Shown here one piece after another: positions 53,999-62,253 of a DNA stretch of 64,000 nt (within the stretch, counting starts at the first letter, position 1; each line of letters opens with the position of its first letter). The stretch is taken from contig NZ_CP016282.1 of NCBI RefSeq assembly GCF_001679725.1, positions 62,001 through 126,000 on the forward strand, in the 5' to 3' direction. The notes under the pieces were generated by a model. That model searched no databases, had not been told where the DNA came from, and saw only the letters and a list, made by a program, of their open reading frames with translations. Source of the DNA: Cryobacterium arcticum. Lineage in GTDB: Bacteria > Actinomycetota > Actinomycetes > Actinomycetales > Microbacteriaceae. The translations under genes and the position numbers were made by a program.

Positions 53999-55963
53999 AT
54001 GACTGATCAGGCGACTGCATCCGGAATCGACACCGACGAACTCGACCCGGGCGTGCGCCCGCAGGACGACCTCTTCCGCCACGTGAACGGCAAGTGGATC
54101 GCCCGCACCGAGATCCCCGAGGACAAGGCCCGCTGGGGCTCGTTCTACCTCCTGGCCGAAGAGGCGGAGAAGGCCGTGCAGGAGATCATCCTCGAGGCGC
54201 AGACCGCCGAGCCGGGAACAGAGGAGCGCAAGTTCGGCGACCTCTACGCCAGCTTCATGGACGAGGAACACATCGAGAAGCTCGGGGCGACGCCCCTCGC
54301 GGCCGACCTCGCCACCGTCGACGGCATCAGCAGCGTGCCGGTGTTCCTGGCCACCCTGGGCCGCCTTGAGCGCGTGGGCGTCGCCGGCACCTTCCAGCTC
54401 TACGTCGACAACGACCCGGGCAACCCCGAGCGCTACCTGGTCTTCGTCGAGCAGGCCGGCCTCGGCCTGCCCGACGAGTCCTACTACCGTGACGAGAAGT
54501 TCGCGAGCGTGCGCGAGGCCTACCTGGCCTTCGTCGAACGGATGCTCACCCTCGCCGGCGTCGACGACGCCCCGGCCCGCGCAGCGCGCATCTTCGCCCT
54601 GGAAACCGAGCTGGCCAGTCACCACTGGGACAACGTGCGCACCCGCGACAGCGAGAAGACCTACAACCTCAAGACCTGGGACCAGCTCTCCGCGCTCGCC
54701 GCGGGGGCCGATCTCGACCTCTGGCTCGAGGGCCTGGATGCACCGGCCGCGGCCTTCGCCGAGGTCGTCGTGCGCGAGCCCAGCTTCGTCGTGGGCCTGG
54801 CCGAGATGCTCACCGAGGACCGCCTGGACGCCTGGCGCGACTGGCTGCGCTGGCAGGTCATCCGCTCCAGCGCCTCCTACCTCTCGAGCGAGTTCGTCGA
54901 GGCCAACTTCGACTTCTACGGCCGCACCCTCACCGGCACGCCACAGATGCGGGCCCGCTGGAAGCGCGGCGTCTCCCTGGTGGAGGGCTCCCTCGGCGAG
55001 GCCGTGGGGCGCATCTACGTCGAACGGCACTTCTCGCCCGACGCCAAGACCAGCATGGATGTGCTGGTCGGCTACCTCGTCGAGGCCTACCGGGCCAGCA
55101 TCACCGGCCTGGACTGGATGACCGCCCAGACCCGGGAGCGGGCACTTGAGAAGCTCGACAAGTTCACCCCCAAGATCGGCTACCCGGTCAAGTGGCGCGA
55201 CTACTCCACCCTGGCGATCGACCCGGGCGACCTGATCAAGAACGTGCGCGCCGCGGGCGAGTTCGAGTTCCACCGCGAACTCGGCAAGATCGGCAACCCG
55301 CTCGACCGCGACGAGTGGTTCATGACCCCGCAGACCATCAACGCGTACTACAACCCGGGCTTCAACGAGATCGTCTTCCCCGCCGCGATCCTGCAGGTGC
55401 CGTTCTTCGACGTGAACCGGGATGCCGCCGCCAACTACGGCGCCATCGGCGCCGTGATCGGGCACGAGATCGGCCACGGCTTCGACGACCAGGGGTCCAA
55501 GTACGACGGCGACGGCCGTCTCACCGACTGGTGGACCGAGGCCGACCGCACCGCGTTCGAGCAGCGCACCGCCTCGCTCATCGAGCAGTACGACGCCCTC
55601 GCGCCCGCGCAGGTCCCCGAGCATCACGTGAACGGCGCCCTCACCATCGGCGAGAACATCGGCGACCTCGGCGGCCTCTCCATCGCCTGGAAGGCCTACC
55701 TGCTCTCCCTCGAGGGCGCCGAACCTCCCGTGATCGACGGCCTCACCGGCGCCCAGCGCTTCTTCCTCTCCTGGGCTCAGGCCTGGCAGATGAAGCTGCG
55801 CGACGAAGAAGCCATCCGCCTGCTCGCGATCGACCCGCACTCGCCCAACGAGTTCCGCTGCAACCAGATCGTGCGCAACATCGACGAGTACTACACGGCG
55901 TTCGGCGTGACCGAGACGGATGCCGCGTGGCTGGCCCCGGAGAAGCGCGTCACGATCTGGTAG
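53999..55963 (+). CDS. M13 (neprilysin-like) metallopeptidase
   Basis: 654 residues, full length for the family. The catalytic zinc motif is HEIGHGFDDQG with His489, Glu490 and His493; the third ligand and the supporting Asp are in ENIGDLGG (from 552). NAYYNPGFNEIVFPAAILQVPFF and the C-terminal CNQIVRNIDEYYTAFGV are also characteristic. It has no signal peptide, unlike the membrane-bound animal enzymes, so it is an intracellular peptidase for peptides. Confidence 0.95.
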   Translation: MTDQATASGIDTDELDPGVRPQDDLFRHVNGKWIARTEIPEDKARWGSFYLLAEEAEKAVQEIILEAQTAEPGTEERKFGDLYASFMDEEHIEKLGATPLAADLATVDGISSVPVFLATLGRLERVGVAGTFQLYVDNDPGNPERYLVFVEQAGLGLPDESYYRDEKFASVREAYLAFVERMLTLAGVDDAPARAARIFALETELASHHWDNVRTRDSEKTYNLKTWDQLSALAAGADLDLWLEGLDAPAAAFAEVVVREPSFVVGLAEMLTEDRLDAWRDWLRWQVIRSSASYLSSEFVEANFDFYGRTLTGTPQMRARWKRGVSLVEGSLGEAVGRIYVERHFSPDAKTSMDVLVGYLVEAYRASITGLDWMTAQTRERALEKLDKFTPKIGYPVKWRDYSTLAIDPGDLIKNVRAAGEFEFHRELGKIGNPLDRDEWFMTPQTINAYYNPGFNEIVFPAAILQVPFFDVNRDAAANYGAIGAVIGHEIGHGFDDQGSKYDGDGRLTDWWTEADRTAFEQRTASLIEQYDALAPAQVPEHHVNGALTIGENIGDLGGLSIAWKAYLLSLEGAEPPVIDGLTGAQRFFLSWAQAWQMKLRDEEAIRLLAIDPHSPNEFRCNQIVRNIDEYYTAFGVTETDAAWLAPEKRVTIW

Positions 55964-55992
55964 CGCCAGGGACGTGCCGGCGGCCGGTGGAC

Positions 55993-56034
55993 TAGTGTGT
56001 TCGCGGGGGCTCAACAGCACCGACAGGCGGAGGA
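55993..56034 (+). promoter_or_regulatory. -10 TAGTGT and ribosome site GGAGGA for the beta-lactamase-fold gene
   Basis: TAGTGT at 55993-55998 and GGAGGA at 56029-56034 precede the GTG at 56045 by 10 nt, which fixes that start. Confidence 0.6.
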
Positions 56035-56044
56035 CATAGCAGCA

Positions 56045-56953
56045 GTGGTCGTGCCAGCACAGGAATCCGAACGCCGTTCGCGGCACGCTGTCGAACGCGT
56101 GGGCAGGCACCGGGAATCATCGGTACCGTCCAGTTTCGAGCGCGGCTTCCAGTCGCTCGGTGAGCTGGCGATGGGCGGCGCCCAGGTCTCGGCCCGGGCC
56201 ACCGATCTGGCCACCGGCCGGGTGCTTTTCTCCGTCGACGATCACGTCGTCATGCCCACCGCCGGTGTCGGCACGGTGCTCCTGCTCATCGAGGTCGCCT
56301 CGCGCCTGCGCGACGCCGACTTCGGGGCATACACGATCCTCGACCGCACCGTCCGCGACTCGGTGGACGGCTCCGGGCTGTGGCAGCACCTGCAGGCCCC
56401 CTCGCTTCCGGTCGCCGACCTTGCCGCGCTCGTCGGCGCCACCAACGACAACCTGGCCACCAATGTGCTGTTGCGCGCCGTGGGCCTGGAGAGCGTGCGC
56501 CGCCGCACCGAGGAGCTCGGCCTGTCCGGCACCGGCCTGCTCGACCTGGTGCGGGACAGCCGCGGACCCGACGACGCCCCCAACCTCTCGGTCGGCAGCG
56601 CCCGCGAGCTCACCTGGCTGTTCACGGCTCTGGCCCGCGGCGAGATCCTCGACGAAGAAGGCAGCGAGAAGGTTCTCGGCTGGCTGTCGCTGAACTCCGA
56701 CCTCTCCATGGTCGCCAGCGCCTTCGGCTTCTCGCCGCACGCGCACCGGGAACCCTCGCACGGCGTGCTGCTGGTGAACAAGACCGGCACCGACAACGGG
56801 GTGCGCAGTGAGGTGGGCGTGCTGCGCGGCCCCCGAGCCGGCGTGGCCTACGCCGTGTCGATCTTCTTCGACGACCACTCGCTCTCCTCGCGCCTCTCGG
56901 TGCTCGACGGCATGCGCTCGTTCGGCATCGACCTGCTCGAATACGTGCACTGA
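56045..56953 (+). CDS. Class A beta-lactamase-fold protein with degenerate active site
   Basis: 302 residues. The order of class A motifs is kept but two are lost. Where SxxK should stand, the sequence reads MPTAGVGTVLLL, giving Gly74 for the nucleophilic serine and Thr77 for the lysine. The SDN motif is NDN (TNDNLATNVLL). The KTG motif is intact (VNKTGTDNG). There is no signal peptide. It therefore cannot act as an ordinary serine beta-lactamase and may be a binding or regulatory relative. It follows the M13 peptidase by 81 bp with its own promoter. Confidence 0.8.
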   Translation: MVVPAQESERRSRHAVERVGRHRESSVPSSFERGFQSLGELAMGGAQVSARATDLATGRVLFSVDDHVVMPTAGVGTVLLLIEVASRLRDADFGAYTILDRTVRDSVDGSGLWQHLQAPSLPVADLAALVGATNDNLATNVLLRAVGLESVRRRTEELGLSGTGLLDLVRDSRGPDDAPNLSVGSARELTWLFTALARGEILDEEGSEKVLGWLSLNSDLSMVASAFGFSPHAHREPSHGVLLVNKTGTDNGVRSEVGVLRGPRAGVAYAVSIFFDDHSLSSRLSVLDGMRSFGIDLLEYVH

Positions 56954-57000
56954 CCCTCCCCACGCCGCCGACCATCGAGATCGAGGCCACCCCGCTCGTT

Positions 57001-57093
57001 GGTTGAGCTTGTGAAACCCGGTGAGCCGACCTGCTAAGCGCGGCAGAGGTGCGTAAGCACCTCGCGGGGGCCTCGACGAGCTCGGCCACCGAG
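57001..57093. repeat. Degenerate second copy of the palindromic intergenic repeat
   Basis: GGTTGAGCTTGTGAAACC (57001-57018) and GGCCTCGACGAGCTCGGCC (57069-57087) correspond to the two arms at 28789-28876, and the whole copy spans a similar length (about 92 bp). A separate small hairpin AGGTGC-GTAA-GCACCT sits inside at 57047-57062. It lies between convergent genes. Confidence 0.6.
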
Positions 57094-57098
57094 AAGGG

Positions 57099-57668
57099 TC
57101 AGCGGGCGCGCTCGTTGCGCGCGGCCGCCTCGGCGACCGACCGGATGCGCGCGGCGCGGGTCTCCGCACGCTTGGCCAGCACGATCCACTCCAGCATCGC
57201 CCGGCGCGGGGAGCGCGGGAAGGCCTCCCAGTTCTCCCGCGCTCCGGCGTGGCCGGCCAGGGCCTCCGCCAGGTCGGCCGGCACGATGAGCTCCTCCACC
57301 TCGTCGAGTCGGCTCCAGGAGCCGTCCGCCTCGGCCGCGAGCACCGCCGCTTCGCCGGCCGGCCGCATCAGCCGCTCGGCGCGGAGCCGCTCGATGCGCT
57401 GCTTGTTCGGCCGGGACCAGGAGCTTCCGCGCCGCCGCGGGGCGAAGTAGAGCATGGTGCGCCGGTCATCGAGCCGGGCACCCTTGCTGTCCACCCAGCC
57501 CACGGCGAGGGCCTCCAGCACCGCGTCCTCGTACGAGAGCACGGGCATCCCCGAGCTCGGGCGCCAGGTGACCAGCCACACGCCGGCTGCCACAGCGTGG
57601 TTCCGCTCCAGCCAGGCTCGCCAGTCCGCACGGTCCATCGGATGCACCCGCGCGGCTTCCGCGCTCAC
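57099..57668 (-). CDS. YdeI/OmpD-associated family protein
   Basis: 189 residues. Family pattern: DWRAWLERNHAVAAGVWLVTW at the N-terminus, LSYEDAVLEALAVGWVDSKGARLDDRRTMLYFAPRRRGSSWSRPNKQRIERL in the middle and a C-terminal domain FEAFPRSPRRAMLEWI-like segment (here WEAFPRSPRRAMLEWIVLAKRAETRAARI). Conserved in many bacteria, with no established function. GTG start. It lies 18 bp after the VOC gene and may be co-transcribed with it. Confidence 0.88.
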   Translation of the reverse strand: MSAEAARVHPMDRADWRAWLERNHAVAAGVWLVTWRPSSGMPVLSYEDAVLEALAVGWVDSKGARLDDRRTMLYFAPRRRGSSWSRPNKQRIERLRAERLMRPAGEAAVLAAEADGSWSRLDEVEELIVPADLAEALAGHAGARENWEAFPRSPRRAMLEWIVLAKRAETRAARIRSVAEAAARNERAR

Positions 57669-57686
57669 GTCGCCCGCCCGTCCGGC

Positions 57687-58079
57687 TCACCAGCTGGCGC
57701 CGGGCTCATAGGTCCCGAAGCTCCATTCGTTTCCCTCCGGGTCCAGCACCCGCGCCCGCCGGGTGCCCCACTCGGTGTCCTCCGGTTCGATGACCGGAGT
57801 GCCCCCGGCCGCCCGTGCGCGGTGGAAGCTCGTATCCACGTCGTCGACCAGCAGGTACAGCCCACGTCCGGTGGAGCGGCCGAGCAGCGCGGGGGTCTCG
57901 TAGGCGGCATCCGCGGTGGAGATCATCAGCACCACCTCGCCCAGGCGCACCTCGGCGTGCACCACCTGGTCGACGTCGCCGTCCTGCCGCCGCACCAGGG
58001 CGAATCCCAGCCCGGCCAGCCAGGTCAGGGCCGCGGGGGCATCCCGGTAGCTGAGGTAGGCGAAGAGTTTCGGCTCCAT
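57687..58079 (-). CDS. VOC-family (glyoxalase/bleomycin-resistance fold) protein
   Basis: 130 residues, two paired beta-alpha-beta-beta-beta modules. N-terminal FAYLSYRDAPAALTWLAGLGF, metal-edge EVRLGEVVLMIS, then LYLLVDDVDTSFHRARAAGGTPVIEPEDTEWGTRRARVLDPEGNEWSFGTY, the pattern of the PhnB-like VOC group. The substrate cannot be inferred. ATG at 58079 follows TATCGT by 6 nt, a leaderless start. Confidence 0.9.
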   Translation of the reverse strand: MEPKLFAYLSYRDAPAALTWLAGLGFALVRRQDGDVDQVVHAEVRLGEVVLMISTADAAYETPALLGRSTGRGLYLLVDDVDTSFHRARAAGGTPVIEPEDTEWGTRRARVLDPEGNEWSFGTYEPGASW

Positions 58080-58085
58080 GCAGGC

Positions 58086-58128
58086 ACGATAGTCGCAATC
58101 CGCCGCGTGTCTATCGTGCGAGTAGTCT
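58086..58128. promoter_or_regulatory. Divergent leaderless promoters of the VOC and NCS1 genes
   Basis: On the minus strand TATCGT (58091-58086) is 6 nt from the VOC ATG. On the plus strand TAGTCT (58123-58128) is 6 nt from the NCS1 ATG at 58135. Only 55 bp separate the two coding regions, so the promoters must be close to overlapping. Confidence 0.65.
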
Positions 58129-58134
58129 CGTCGC

Positions 58135-59634
58135 ATGAGCGACCAGAGCACAGCGCTGAGTGTGGAGCAGAACGGCATCAATTCGATTGATCAGAGCGAG
58201 CACCGCGGCCGGCCCCGGGACCTGTTCTGGCCGTGGTTCGCGGCGAATGTGTCGGTCCTGGGCGTGAGCTACGGGTCCTTCCTGCTCGGGTTCGGCATCT
58301 CGTTCTGGCAGGCCACGATCGTGGGCCTGGTCGGCATCGTCGTCTCGTTCCTGTTCTGCGGGTTCATCGCCCTGGCGGGCAAGCGCGGGCATGCGCCCAC
58401 CATGACCCTGACCAGGGCCGCGTTCGGTGTCACCGGAAGCCGGGTGCCCTCCGCGCTGTCCTGGTTGCTCACCGTGGGGTGGGAGACGGTCCTCGCGTCC
58501 CTGGCCGTGTTGGCCACCGCCACGGTCTTCCGCGAACTCGGCTGGCAGGGCGGGGATGCGACCAAGGTCGTGGCGCTGCTCGTGGTGGCGGCCCTCATCG
58601 TGACCGGCGGCATCATCGGCTTCGACTTCATCATGAAGCTGCAGATGTGGATCACCGTCGTCACCGGCGTGCTCACCGTGGTGTACATCGTGCTCACCGT
58701 CGGCCAGATCGACGGGGCCACCCTGGCGGCGATCCCGGCCGGATCCACGCCGCAGGTGATGGGGGCGCTGGTGTTCATGATGACCGGATTCGGGCTGGGC
58801 TGGGTCAACGCGGCCGCCGACTACTCCCGGTACCTGCCGCGTTCGGCGTCCAGCGCCGGCGTGGTCGGTTGGACCACCTTCGGCGCCTCGCTGGCCCCGG
58901 TCATCCTGCTGCTGTTCGGCCTCCTCCTGGCCGGGTCGTCGCCCGAGCTGAGCGCGGCCATCGCGCTCGACCCGATCGGCGCGCTCACCACGATCCTGCC
59001 GGTGTGGTTCCTGATCCCGTTCGCGCTCACCGCCGTGCTCGGCCTCGTCGGCGGTGCCGTGCTCGACATCTACTCCTCCGGCCTGGCGCTGCTCAGCGCC
59101 GGTGTGCGGGTGCCCCGCCCCGTGGCGGCCGGCATCGACGGGGTGCTCATGGTGCTCGGCTCGATCTACGTGGTCTTCTTCGCGGCCGACTTCCTTGGCC
59201 CGTTCCAGGGCTTCCTGATCACCCTGGGCGTGCCCGTCGCGGCCTGGTGCGGCATCTTCATGGCCGACGTGCTGATGCGCCGCACCGGTTACTCGGCCGC
59301 CGATCTCTTCGACCCCGCCGGTCGGTACGGGCGGGTGCGGGCGCTCGCGCTCGTGCTCATCGGCCTCGGCACGGTTGTCGGCTGGGGCCTGGTCACCAAC
59401 GGGTTCGCCGGTTGGCTGGCCTGGCAGGGCTACCTCCTCGAGCCCCTCGGCCTCGGTGGCCGGGACGGCGACTGGGCCTTCGCCAACCTCGGCGTGCTCG
59501 CGGCCCTCGTGATCGGCTTCGGGGGCACGCTGCTGTTCGGGCGCGCGGCCGTGCGCCGGCAGGAAGCGGAGCCGCTGGCCGACGGCGACCACCTGACCGA
59601 TGTTGCGCCGGCAGCTCCGGCGAGCCGCGGGTGA
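58135..59634 (+). CDS. NCS1-family nucleobase/cytosine permease (CodB-like)
   Basis: 499 residues with about 12 helices. Signatures are RDLFWPWFAANVSVLGVSYG at the N-terminus, SFLFCGFIALAGKRGHAPTMTLTRAAFG after the first helices, and ADYSRYLPR in the middle, where NCS1 permeases contact substrate. It imports a nucleobase or related heterocycle such as cytosine, purine, allantoin or hydantoin. No deaminase or dihydropyrimidinase is adjacent, so the substrate is open. Confidence 0.9.
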   Translation: MSDQSTALSVEQNGINSIDQSEHRGRPRDLFWPWFAANVSVLGVSYGSFLLGFGISFWQATIVGLVGIVVSFLFCGFIALAGKRGHAPTMTLTRAAFGVTGSRVPSALSWLLTVGWETVLASLAVLATATVFRELGWQGGDATKVVALLVVAALIVTGGIIGFDFIMKLQMWITVVTGVLTVVYIVLTVGQIDGATLAAIPAGSTPQVMGALVFMMTGFGLGWVNAAADYSRYLPRSASSAGVVGWTTFGASLAPVILLLFGLLLAGSSPELSAAIALDPIGALTTILPVWFLIPFALTAVLGLVGGAVLDIYSSGLALLSAGVRVPRPVAAGIDGVLMVLGSIYVVFFAADFLGPFQGFLITLGVPVAAWCGIFMADVLMRRTGYSAADLFDPAGRYGRVRALALVLIGLGTVVGWGLVTNGFAGWLAWQGYLLEPLGLGGRDGDWAFANLGVLAALVIGFGGTLLFGRAAVRRQEAEPLADGDHLTDVAPAAPASRG

Positions 59635-59850
59635 CCGGGCGCGAGCACGGTATTCCGCGCCACTGAGCGCGCATTCGCCCCGGCAGGCGCTCCCCGGTCG
59701 GGGATCTGGGGGGCTCCGGCGTTCGCCGCGCCCCGCGGGCACGCCCGGGCATCGAATCCATGACGTTTCCCGGTGTTTTTCCGTCTTAGTCGTAGTGAAC
59801 CCTGCCCGACGCATCCGAGGGACACCCCGATGTCATTCAAGGAGCCCCAC

Positions 59851-60729
59851 ATGACTCACAGCGAAGACCCCACCACCAAGTACTTCTCCGACGGCTTCCC
59901 CAAGCAGGAGCAGGAGCAGCCCGGCCTCACCGCGGCGACCGATCCGCGACCCGATCACGGCGAAGAGACCTACCGGGGCAGCGGCAAGCTCACCGGCAAG
60001 CGCGCGCTGATCACCGGCGGCGACTCCGGCATCGGCCGGGCCGTGGCCATCGCGTACGCCAGGGAGGGCGCCGACGTCGCCCTCTCCTACCTGCCCGAAG
60101 AGCAGGCGGATGCCGAGGAGACCGCCGCCGTGATCCGCGACGCCGGCCGCACAGCACTCCTGCTGCCCGGCGACATCCGCGAGGAGGGGCACTGCATCTC
60201 GATCGTCAATCAGACCGTGACCGAACTCGGCGGCCTCGACATCCTCGTGCTGAACGCCGCCTACCAGGAGAACCGCGACGGTCTGGAGAACCTCTCGACC
60301 AAGGAGTTCGACAGGGTGTTCAAGACCAATCTCTACGCCACCCTGTGGATCGCGCGTACGGCCATCCCGCACCTGGCGCCGGGCTCGTCGATCATCTCGA
60401 CGTCGTCCATCCAGGCGTCCAGCCCGTCGCCCGAACTCATCGACTACGCGATGACCAAGGCCGCCCTGGTGGCCTTCACCCAGGCGCTCGCCCAGCAGCT
60501 GGGCTCCACGGGTGTGCGGGTGAACGCCGTGGCGCCCGGCCCGATCTGGACGCCGCTGATCCCGGCGACGTCCTGGCCCGACAAACTGCCCACCTTCGGC
60601 CAGGAGACCCCGCTGGGCCGCGCCGGCCAGCCGGCCGAGCTGGCTTCCGCATACGTGTTCCTGGCCTCGCCGGAGGCCTCCTACATCTCGGGAGCCGTCG
60701 TGCCCGTGACGGGCGGCCGCGGCTTCTAA
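59851..60729 (+). CDS. Short-chain dehydrogenase (YghA / general-stress SDR type)
   Basis: 292 residues. A roughly 45-residue N-terminal extension rich in Pro/Gln/Glu (FPKQEQEQPG, DHGEETYRGSGKLTGK) is typical of the YghA/Gsp39 group. NAD(P)-binding TGGDSGIGRAVAIAYAREGADV, LNAAYQ, catalytic Ser in SIISTSSIQAS and YAMTKAALVAF (Tyr-x3-Lys), C-terminal GAVVPVTGGRGF. The ATG at 59851 is chosen over 59830 for AAGGAG 6 nt upstream. Stress-related role inferred from the family. Confidence 0.92.
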   Translation: MTHSEDPTTKYFSDGFPKQEQEQPGLTAATDPRPDHGEETYRGSGKLTGKRALITGGDSGIGRAVAIAYAREGADVALSYLPEEQADAEETAAVIRDAGRTALLLPGDIREEGHCISIVNQTVTELGGLDILVLNAAYQENRDGLENLSTKEFDRVFKTNLYATLWIARTAIPHLAPGSSIISTSSIQASSPSPELIDYAMTKAALVAFTQALAQQLGSTGVRVNAVAPGPIWTPLIPATSWPDKLPTFGQETPLGRAGQPAELASAYVFLASPEASYISGAVVPVTGGRGF

Positions 60730-60764
60730 ACCGGCAGAAGGGAGACCCGGGAAGGAACAGCACC

Positions 60765-61064
60765 ATCGGAAAGCTCATCTATGACGGCCGTGAGGTCGAA
60801 TTCGACGATCGCGCGCTCGTGCACCTTCAGGTCGTCATCGGTTCCAAGCTCCGCCGGGGCGAGAGCTTCTTCCTGTCCTGGAATGACTCTCCGACCGCCG
60901 GCGCCGGGCGGTCCAGTGTTTGGTTGCATCCGTCCATCCCGCTGTATTTCAGGTACTTCGGGGGCAAGACCCCTCGGATCAACCGCAGCTGGATCGAGCA
61001 GCTCACCACCTCGGCCAATAGCGGCCACGGCCTGCTCCTCAGCGCCGAACCGCCGGAGGGATGA
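60765..61064 (+). CDS. Small Microbacteriaceae protein (DUF7882-like), apparent ATC start
   Basis: 99 residues that begin GKLIYDGREVEFDD, the usual N-terminus of a small conserved protein (MGKLIYG...) in Microbacteriaceae. The codon where the initiator should stand is ATC (60765-60767). AAGGA lies just upstream and no ATG, GTG or TTG precedes it in frame close by; the first GTG falls about 18 codons later. Family blocks LVHLQVVIGSKLRRGESFFLSWND and LHPSIPLYFRYFGGKTPRINRSWIEQL are complete. Function unknown. It follows the SDR gene by 35 bp. Confidence 0.75.
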   Translation: MGKLIYDGREVEFDDRALVHLQVVIGSKLRRGESFFLSWNDSPTAGAGRSSVWLHPSIPLYFRYFGGKTPRINRSWIEQLTTSANSGHGLLLSAEPPEG

Positions 61065-61102
61065 GCCCACTGCCTCACCACATCGGCTGGGCGCCGACCC
61101 GT

Positions 61103-61684
61103 TCAGCCGGCGGTGTCGTAGGCGAACTTGAGCCAGGCGGCCACCTCTGAATCGACCTGGCCGGCCGAGGTGAGCGGGATGCTGGCCGGGAAGTCGGCCC
61201 CGAGGTGTGCGGCCGGCTGCAGCCGGGTATCCGGCGCGTCGGCGGGTACCTCGATGCGCAAGCCCAGGTCCACTCGCTCCTGGGTGGTCGGCTGCACCAC
61301 GGCGAAGGTGCGGTTGGGACCGGTCAGGGCCACGTGGGTGCTGCGGGTGAGGATGCTCACATCGTCGAGGTCGCCCGCGTAGAGCAGCACGGCGTCCAGG
61401 ATCGGCCGGAGCGTCGGCCGGTCGGCATACTGGGCGTCGAGCAGTTCGTCGGCGGCCCGCACGGTGGAGTTCGGGTAGCCGAACGTCTCGTGCACCAGGA
61501 GCGCACGCGAGTAGCCGCTCACCCCTTCCTGGGTGAGCCACTCGCGCAGGTCCGCTTCGGTCGCCGGCGCGGCATCCTGGATGCGCGCGAGCCAGTGCTC
61601 GAGGCCCATCCCGGTGTCGGTCTGCAACTGCCCGATCTCCCAGAGCCGGATATGGTCCCAGGGCATCGGCACGTGGTCGGTCAT
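61103..61684 (-). CDS. DUF4287/DUF5655-type protein
   Basis: 193 residues. N-terminal helical part (about 35-95) with WLARIQDAAPATEADLREWLTQEGVSGYSRALLVHETFGYP is DUF4287-like. The C-terminal half (about 100-190) with LRPILDAVLLYAGDLDDVSILTRSTHVALTGPNRTFAVVQPTTQERVDLGLRI is DUF5655-like, a domain predicted to bind or transport-related ligands but uncharacterised. No membrane helix. Function unknown. Confidence 0.85.
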   Translation of the reverse strand: MTDHVPMPWDHIRLWEIGQLQTDTGMGLEHWLARIQDAAPATEADLREWLTQEGVSGYSRALLVHETFGYPNSTVRAADELLDAQYADRPTLRPILDAVLLYAGDLDDVSILTRSTHVALTGPNRTFAVVQPTTQERVDLGLRIEVPADAPDTRLQPAAHLGADFPASIPLTSAGQVDSEVAAWLKFAYDTAG

Positions 61685-61726
61685 GCAGGCAGGGTACGCC
61701 CGCCCGTCCCGACCCGCGTCCCCTCC

Positions 61727-61786
61727 CGCGAACTGTGAGTTGAGCCCAAAAGACCCCAGATTCTGGGGCTGAACTCACTGTTCGCG
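61727..61786. repeat. Nested inverted repeat in the gap between two minus-strand genes
   Basis: CGCGAACTGTGAGTTGAGCCC (61727-61747) matches the reverse complement of 61765-61786 with two mismatches. Inside, CCCCAG-ATT-CTGGGG (61754-61768) forms a second palindrome. The structure lies downstream of the Nudix gene and upstream of the DUF4287 gene, so it can act as a terminator hairpin or is a small mobile palindrome. Confidence 0.7.
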
Positions 61787-61797
61787 AGGCGGGCGGG

Positions 61798-62253
61798 TCA
61801 GTCGATGAGGTCGGCGGCGTGCAGGCGGCGCAGCACCTCGACGCCGGCGGGCGGGCAGCGGTCCTCGTCGGCGCTGGAGGCCCAGTGCACGGCGCTCACC
61901 TCGGCGCTCGCCGCGGGGTCGTCGGCGGTCTCGGCGCCGAACACGGCCATCCGCACGAGCCGTCCGTCCGGTTCGCCGTGCGCCTGGATCAGCACCGTGA
62001 ACAGCGGCACGAGGGCGGCCGGGTCCAGACGCACGGCAACCTCTTCCCACGCCTCGCGGGCCGCGGCATCCGCCTCGGACTCACCGGGGTCGATCTTGCC
62101 GCCGGGCATGAACCACACATCACGGCCGCGGGCGGTGACCATGAGCACCCGGCGGTCGCGGATGAGCGCGATCGCGGCCACGAGAATGTCCGGATGCGCC
62201 GGGCCGTCGTTCACCGCGCCGCCGTGCGGCGTGCGGGCCGCGGCGTCGCTCAT
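61798..62253 (-). CDS. Nudix hydrolase
   Basis: 151 residues. The Nudix box is complete: GGKIDPGESEADAAAREAWEEV, with the metal-binding REAWEE glutamates. Preceded by VLMVTARGRDVWFMPGGK. Substrate unknown; the family hydrolyses nucleoside diphosphates linked to other groups. Its ATG overlaps the aroE stop as ATGA, so it is translated together with shikimate dehydrogenase. Confidence 0.93.
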   Translation of the reverse strand: MSDAAARTPHGGAVNDGPAHPDILVAAIALIRDRRVLMVTARGRDVWFMPGGKIDPGESEADAAAREAWEEVAVRLDPAALVPLFTVLIQAHGEPDGRLVRMAVFGAETADDPAASAEVSAVHWASSADEDRCPPAGVEVLRRLHAADLID

